This document shows, piece after piece, positions 3,263-5,801 of a stretch of DNA of 5,801 bases. Location: NCBI GenBank assembly GCA_041687475.1, contig JAWLBW010000301.1:1-5801 (forward strand). Reading direction: 5' to 3'. The position numbers were made by a program, and so were the translations under genes. Below the pieces are notes generated by a model that saw only the letters and a list, made by a program, of their open reading frames with translations, ran no database searches and was not told the origin of the DNA. The stretch comes from JAWLBW01 sp041687475 (lineage in GTDB: Bacteria; J088; JAWLBW01). The number at the start of each line of letters is the position of its first letter. Position 1 is the stretch's first letter.

Positions 3263-5078
3263 ATCCCTTCACCCATCGAACCCCGTACCAGCCATTCGTT
3301 TCCTTCTCGGACTGCTCGTACTGTCGCTCTCGGCCTGCTTTCCCGCCGCTCGCGCCACCCTTCAGCTTCCCCCCGCCGAAACGGAACCGGCCCGCTCGGA
3401 AACCTTGACGGTGGCCATGAGCGACGGTGTCGAACTGCACACCGAAGTCTACTTTCCAGAAGGCGAGGGGCCCTGGCCGGTTATTCTCATTCGCAATCCT
3501 TACAACTTTCCGGGCGGCTTCGGCTTTCTGGCGAGTCTGTTTTCGCGCTACGGTTATGTGGGCATTCACCAGTTCGCGCGCGGCCGGTCGCCCTCGGAGG
3601 GCGAGTGGGATCCGTTCATGAACGAACGGAACGACGGCATAGACACGCTGCAATGGATCGTCGACCAGCCCTGGCAGAACGGTAACATCGGCCTCTTCGG
3701 CGCTTCGTACCTGTCGATGGTGCAGTGGGCCGTGGCCGACGTGCTTCCGCCCGAAGTAAAGACGATGGTGCCCATGGTGTGGGGCAACGATGTGAAGGGG
3801 CTGGCGTTCGAAGGGGGCATGTTCCGCCATGAAATCGTGACGGTGTGGGCCGCCCTGATGCACGGTCGCGAACTCGATCACTTCAACGCCTCGAAATATC
3901 ACGAGGCGAAGGGGTATCGTCCGCACGCGCTGGCAGACGAAGACGTGCTGGGTAAGGACCTGCCCTGGTACCGCGGGTGGACGCTGAGCGCCGCCGGCGA
4001 CGCGCCGTTGTGGAAAACGCCCGAGGTCGGCCTGCTGCGTTCGATGCCCGGCAAGGTTACCGTGCCGGTATTGATGGTGGGCGGCTGGTACGACATTTTC
4101 ATTCGCTCGCAGCTCGAAGACTTCAACCAATTGGCGACCCGCGACCGGAGCCGGTTCGTCGTGGGGCCGTGGACGCACCTGCTCGGCGGCTCCGGCGACG
4201 GCGATTTGCCGCTGCCCAACGCCATGGGTGGGGCCGAAATCATGCAGTTCACCATGCCCTGGTTCGACCACCACCTGAAGGGTAGGCCGCTGCCGCAGTG
4301 GGGACCGGTGTCGACCTACGCCATCAACGACGGGCGCTGGTATCATTGGAACGAGTGGCCGCCGCGAGTCGAGCAGGGGCGCCTGCATCTGCGTGAAGCC
4401 GCGCGCAGCAACGATTGTGAGAGCGGCCGGTTGGAGGCGCGTGCGCCCCGGGTGCCCGAAGCCGTTTCCTACGTTTATGACCCGAACAACCCGGTGCCCA
4501 GTCGTGGTGGAAGCGCGTTGCTGGCGTTTGCCATTCCGGGGTGGGGCGGCGCCCTGCCGTCGATGCGTCACCAGGGTTTCGTATGCCTGCGCGACGATGT
4601 GCTGACCTTTACGTCGGGTCGGTTCACCGAAGATACGCACCTGCTCGGCGACATCGCCGTGCGCCTGACCGTAAGCAGCGATGTCGAAGATACCGCCTTC
4701 ACCGCCAAAATCATCGATGTCGCGCCCGACGGCAAAGCCGTGAACATTCAGGACACCATTACCTCGCTGGCATACCGCAACGGCGCCACCATGCCGGTTT
4801 CCTACACCCCCGGCGAGAAGGTAACGCTCGACCTGAAAATGTGGCCGACGCACTGGGTGGTGAAAAAGGGACATCGCCTGCGCATCGACATCAGCTCGTC
4901 GAACTGGCCGGCCTACCATGCGCACAGCAACTATCCCGGACGGTGGGAACTGCAGGCGGCCGTGCGCCCGGCAACGCAGACCGTGCATACCGGCGGCGGC
5001 GACGAAGGGTGGGTTTCACTGCCCATCTGGCGCAAGACGAGCGGTACCCGGCCGGTACGCATTTCCAATCGCCTCTGA
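3246..5078 (+). CDS. CocE/NonD-family serine hydrolase, probable lipoprotein
   Basis: This is an alpha/beta-hydrolase of the X-Pro dipeptidyl-peptidase S15/CocE family, whose members cleave acyl esters or N-terminal peptide bonds; the substrate here cannot be told. Numbered from GTG 3246 (610 residues): a hydrophobic segment with lipobox LSAC (Cys31), so probably membrane-anchored and acting outside the cytoplasm; RNPY with oxyanion-type Tyr86; RGRSPSEGEWDPF; nucleophile motif GASYLS with Ser154; GGWYDIF with Asp283; GPWTH with His311; then a PepX_C-type beta domain (QGFVCLRDDVLTFTSG from 443, NIQD 500-503, HRLRIDISSSNWP from 543). The catalytic triad is complete. The second Gly usual in GxSYxG is Ser here. 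The start is uncertain: the frame is open back to TTG 3111 through repeat DNA, GTG 3246 is the nearest standard codon before the signal peptide, ATT 3294 would give MRFLLGLLVLSLSAC, and ATG 3417 would lose the signal peptide. Confidence 0.9.
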   Translation: MLHGIVSLHPSNPVPAIRFLLGLLVLSLSACFPAARATLQLPPAETEPARSETLTVAMSDGVELHTEVYFPEGEGPWPVILIRNPYNFPGGFGFLASLFSRYGYVGIHQFARGRSPSEGEWDPFMNERNDGIDTLQWIVDQPWQNGNIGLFGASYLSMVQWAVADVLPPEVKTMVPMVWGNDVKGLAFEGGMFRHEIVTVWAALMHGRELDHFNASKYHEAKGYRPHALADEDVLGKDLPWYRGWTLSAAGDAPLWKTPEVGLLRSMPGKVTVPVLMVGGWYDIFIRSQLEDFNQLATRDRSRFVVGPWTHLLGGSGDGDLPLPNAMGGAEIMQFTMPWFDHHLKGRPLPQWGPVSTYAINDGRWYHWNEWPPRVEQGRLHLREAARSNDCESGRLEARAPRVPEAVSYVYDPNNPVPSRGGSALLAFAIPGWGGALPSMRHQGFVCLRDDVLTFTSGRFTEDTHLLGDIAVRLTVSSDVEDTAFTAKIIDVAPDGKAVNIQDTITSLAYRNGATMPVSYTPGEKVTLDLKMWPTHWVVKKGHRLRIDISSSNWPAYHAHSNYPGRWELQAAVRPATQTVHTGGGDEGWVSLPIWRKTSGTRPVRISNRL

Positions 5079-5128
5079 AAGGGCAGGCCTGAAATCCCGA
5101 ATTCTAAATCGAGCACCCGGAGCACCCG
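5079..5128. other. Short spacer after the hydrolase gene
   Basis: No convincing terminator is visible. It contains a weak CAGGCCTG palindrome, an AT-rich GAATTCTAAATCGAG, and AGCACCCGG repeated directly in tandem (5112-5120 and 5121-5129). The second copy abuts the left inverted repeat of the following element. Confidence 0.5.
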
Positions 5129-5406
5129 GGGGTCGGACCTGCGTAAGTACCGGAATATCCAGATGTTCAGCTCCACCAGGGTGGACTGTATCCTCTTAAA
5201 CGGGCCATTCTACCGCCAAAAACGTACCGCTAAGCGCCTGCATTCTTACCCGGGTAGAAAACCACACCGGCAACCTCTCCGAAAAACCACCTTAGAGGTC
5301 CTTAGAGGGGCAAATTCGACGGTCATTTGCGCCCTGTAAGGCTTGTAAAGGGCCTGGTTGGCCCCGCATTCGCCGTGATTTCAGCAACTTAGGCAGGTCC
5401 GACCCC
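5129..5406. mobile_element. MITE-like element, 278 bases with 20-base inverted repeats
   Basis: The left end GGGGTCGGACCTGC-G-TAAGT (5129-5148) matches the reverse complement of the right end (5387-5406) at 19 of 20 positions. There is no coding capacity for a transposase, so movement would need an enzyme supplied in trans. Inside are a TACCCGGGTA palindrome (5247-5256) with flanking TTCT/AGAA, a GGGCC-TGGTT-GGCCC hairpin (5350-5364), a TCCAC/GTGGA hairpin near 5175, and CCTTAGAGG twice in tandem near 5290. I see no clear target-site duplication: the eight bases outside each end do not match. It fills the gap between the hydrolase and SRPBCC genes. The family is unidentified. Confidence 0.7.
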
Positions 5407-5450
5407 TGCGTCTTCCGTTGAAGATCCGCCTCAAGCGCGTGCCTGCGGAC

Positions 5451-5479
5451 TCGACGCGACCGCATGTCCGTGGTACAAC
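5451..5479 (+). promoter_or_regulatory. Weak candidate promoter of the SRPBCC gene
   Basis: TCGACG (5451-5456) and TACAAC (5474-5479) are 17 bases apart and each matches four of six consensus positions. A start of transcription near 5486 would make the message nearly leaderless, since the ATG is at 5487. No Shine-Dalgarno sequence is visible. TCGACG is also the -35-like box proposed for the hydrolase gene. Confidence 0.3.
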
Positions 5480-5486
5480 ATTCTGC

Positions 5487-5801
5487 ATGTCGCTTACCCT
5501 GATTCTGCTGGCCACGCTGGCCACCGCTACGCCGACCGAGTTCTGCGAGAAGGTTCCGCTCGATCCGGCCGGTGACACGGTCGTTGAAAGCCTGGAGAAC
5601 GCCGACGGCGTCGAGGGGGCACGGCTGTGCGCCTTTGTCGCGGCCACGCCCGCCGAAGCCTTCGACACGATGAGCGATTATCCCTCGCTGCCGCGCTGGT
5701 TGAACAAGGTCGAAAAAACCGAGACCACGTGGACTTCGCCGGTCACCGCAGACGTTTCCTACGAGATGGATTTCGTGTACAAGACGGCTTCGTACGTGCT
5801 G
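5487..5801 (+). CDS. SRPBCC/START-like protein, exported, partial (3' end cut by window)
   Basis: The frame stays open from ATG 5487 to the window end, 105 codons. Residues 1-18 (MSLTLILLATLATATPTE) look like a signal peptide or membrane-anchoring segment, although they lack a basic N-region. Residues 46-75 (ARLCAFVAATPAEAFDTMSDYPSLPRWLNK) match the start of the SRPBCC helix-grip fold (START or polyketide-cyclase/dehydrase type). There a beta strand with A-x-P is followed by a helix and the D-Y-x-x-x-P-x-W motif. Members bind hydrophobic ligands such as lipids, and some remodel them; the ligand here is unknown. Cys20 and Cys48 could pair if the protein is exported. It lies 80 bases after the MITE-like element. 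Upstream in-frame sequence offers no better start. Confidence 0.75.
   Translation, partial: MSLTLILLATLATATPTEFCEKVPLDPAGDTVVESLENADGVEGARLCAFVAATPAEAFDTMSDYPSLPRWLNKVEKTETTWTSPVTADVSYEMDFVYKTASYVL

Noticed and set aside
2781..4988. A 735-codon open frame on the - strand opposite the hydrolase and repeats
   Set aside because: It is the antisense shadow of a GC-rich gene, runs on into the non-coding repeats, and its translation shows no recognisable domain, whereas the + frame has a full catalytic triad and PepX_C domain.
5381..5668. A 95-codon - strand frame near the window end
   Set aside because: It overlaps the MITE right end and the start of the SRPBCC gene in antisense, and is Ser/Arg-rich without a recognisable motif.

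Overview
The window is bacterial chromosomal DNA, GC-rich (by eye about 60% G+C). It probably comes from a Gram-negative host, because one protein carries a lipoprotein signal with a Cys lipobox and another appears to be exported. All four tRNA genes encode their own CCA end, and the tRNA-Arg(ACG) anticodon needs A34-to-I editing, both normal for bacteria. I cannot name the species from the sequence.

Layout, all genes on the + strand: (1) 1-232, a non-coding leader region with one copy of a 51-base repeat and a good sigma70-type promoter. (2) 233-1498, serS, complete seryl-tRNA synthetase. (3) 1606-1902, a tRNA cluster Ser(TGA)-Ser(GCT)-Arg(ACG), probably driven by a promoter inside the last codons of serS and closed by a strong intrinsic terminator. 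(4) 1946-2604, a gene-free, repeat-rich stretch. (5) 2605-2681, a second, identical tRNA-Arg(ACG) with its own promoter and terminator. (6) 2723-3245, a diverged second copy of the same repeat-rich stretch. (7) 3246-5078, a CocE/NonD (peptidase S15-like) serine hydrolase, probably a lipoprotein. (8) 5129-5406, a 278-base element bounded by 20-base inverted repeats, which looks like a MITE. (9) 5487 to the window end, the first 105 codons of an exported SRPBCC/START-type protein.

SerRS lies next to two of its own substrate tRNAs, so the left half is a small serine-charging locus. The middle is a tandem duplication of [tRNA-Arg, terminator, about 0.5 kb of repeats]. The tRNA copies are identical, the terminators have diverged by compensatory base-pair changes, and the repeat stretches share a core that is about 95% identical. 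The repeat stretches are mosaics of an 8-base tandem array, a 51-base unit ending in the palindrome CGTGCWGCACG, and short motifs of kinds common in intergenic DNA of many bacteria. The 51-base family occurs in front of three transcription units (serS, the second tRNA-Arg, the hydrolase). The hydrolase and SRPBCC genes show no link to the tRNA genes or to each other beyond adjacency.

I see no defence system, CRISPR array, integrase or transposase gene. The least ordinary content is the duplicated tRNA-linked repeat mosaic and the MITE-like element.
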